This document shows, in pieces, positions 63,302-64,000 of a stretch of DNA of 64,000 bases. The DNA lies in the NCBI GenBank assembly GCA_963576475.1, contig OY754982.1:16062217-16126216 (forward strand), written 5' to 3'. Position 1 is the first letter of the stretch. Each line of letters opens with the position of its first letter. Origin of the DNA: Molanna angustata. Its lineage: Eukaryota; Arthropoda; Insecta; Trichoptera; Molannidae. The notes beneath the pieces are model-generated. The model had not been told where the DNA came from, did not search any database, and saw only the letters and a program-made list of their open reading frames with translations. The translations under genes and the position numbers were made by a program.

Positions 63302-64000
63302 GAGTGTAAGTATTTTTCGAATTTCCATTTAAAAAGCCAACTCAATACAAACATGGAATCCTTAAGTTTCAGTCCAATCATTTTATATTTGATACTTACT
63401 GTGCCTGTACGTAGGTACATAGGATTTTTTTCTGATTCATCGTAAGTATGTTTTTGTCCTTTTTTCAGAGTTCTGTAAAGGTTCTATATGATCGTTCCAT
63501 AAATAGAACGGAAGATGGCGAAATAATAGTCAATGAATAAAAAAGGTAGTGTTTAAAAAATATATATAAAATAAATGAACGTTTTGAATTTTTCAATCAA
63601 TTTATTTAAGTCTGTGATCATTTTATCATGACATCTGTATTTTTGTATTGAATTTTGTTTAATAACACACATCAAGTTTTAATTTTTTATATTTTTAATT
63701 TCCATCGTTAATAGGAATTTCAATACAACAATTAGTATAATAATAACATGATAATTGTCAATAATAAATTTTACACCTACAAACACATTAATTTATTTAT
63801 TTTACAATACGAATTACTATTGAAAATTGTTTTTATCGTGAATTTACAATAAGTTTATTGACTCGATAATTTTTTTTTTGTCTTTGTACCTAATAATAAT
63901 ACTAAAACTGTTTCTTTTTATTCTTAAAAAAGTAATAATTTTAACAAACAACTCATAACAAATAAATTTAACACCATATTGCACATGTACCTATGCATTA
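63302..64000. other. AT-rich sequence, nothing recognised
   Basis: No repeat copy or coding signal that I can support. GTTCCATAAATAGAACGGAA at 63494 is a small imperfect hairpin. Confidence 0.5.

Overview
This window looks like AT-rich insect DNA, most likely from a moth or butterfly. That is an inference from four things: strong A+T bias, frequent short GTAGGTAGGTAC-like runs, several tRNA-derived SINE families, and many 5'-truncated non-LTR retrotransposon (LINE) ends of kinds common in Lepidoptera. I found no bacterial operon, rRNA, real tRNA gene, CRISPR array or convincing host exon. Every protein-like stretch I can recognise is the C-terminal end of a LINE reverse-transcriptase ORF, usually broken by stops or frameshifts. 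The region reads as intergenic or large-intron DNA filled with layers of mobile elements.

Layout. 0-6 kb: a 63-bp satellite, a GC-rich island, a decayed LINE end, a TIR element, an 84-bp-arm palindrome, a 15-bp minisatellite, another LINE end and a G-rich tract. 6-18 kb: dispersed repeats, an inversion-bearing TIR element, three LINE ends at 10.4-11.5 kb, a LINE copy with poly-A at 13.9-14.7 kb, tRNA-like SINEs and a 49-bp-arm palindrome. 18.3-20.1 kb: one composite element holding 46 copies of an 18-bp unit followed by a ~140-bp tandem repeat. 21-34.7 kb: seven more LINE ends, SINEs, inverted repeats and two islands of more complex sequence (25.0 and 28.6 kb). 35.8-41.3 kb: a piggyBac-like MITE, two copies of a 180-bp fold-back MITE, a 590-bp TIR element and dispersed repeats. 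41.4-43.2 kb: the longest stretch of apparently unique, less AT-rich DNA, with GAGA and GCCAT motifs. 44.7-57 kb: two ~1-kb copies of one TIR element, a 391-bp fold-back element, a long AAAT array, LINE ends and a clear SINE-into-SINE insertion with a 10-bp target-site duplication. 57-64 kb: LINE ends, including the most intact one (246 codons plus 54-base poly-A), a SINE cluster, a third fold-back MITE and a TIR element at the right end.

How the parts relate. SINEs depend on LINE enzymes. Two SINE families here share 3'-tail sequence with LINE 3' ends in the same window, which suggests specific LINE-SINE partnerships. Many DNA-type elements are non-autonomous (inverted repeats, no transposase seen). 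The islands that are not repeats are the best candidates for host function, probably regulatory.
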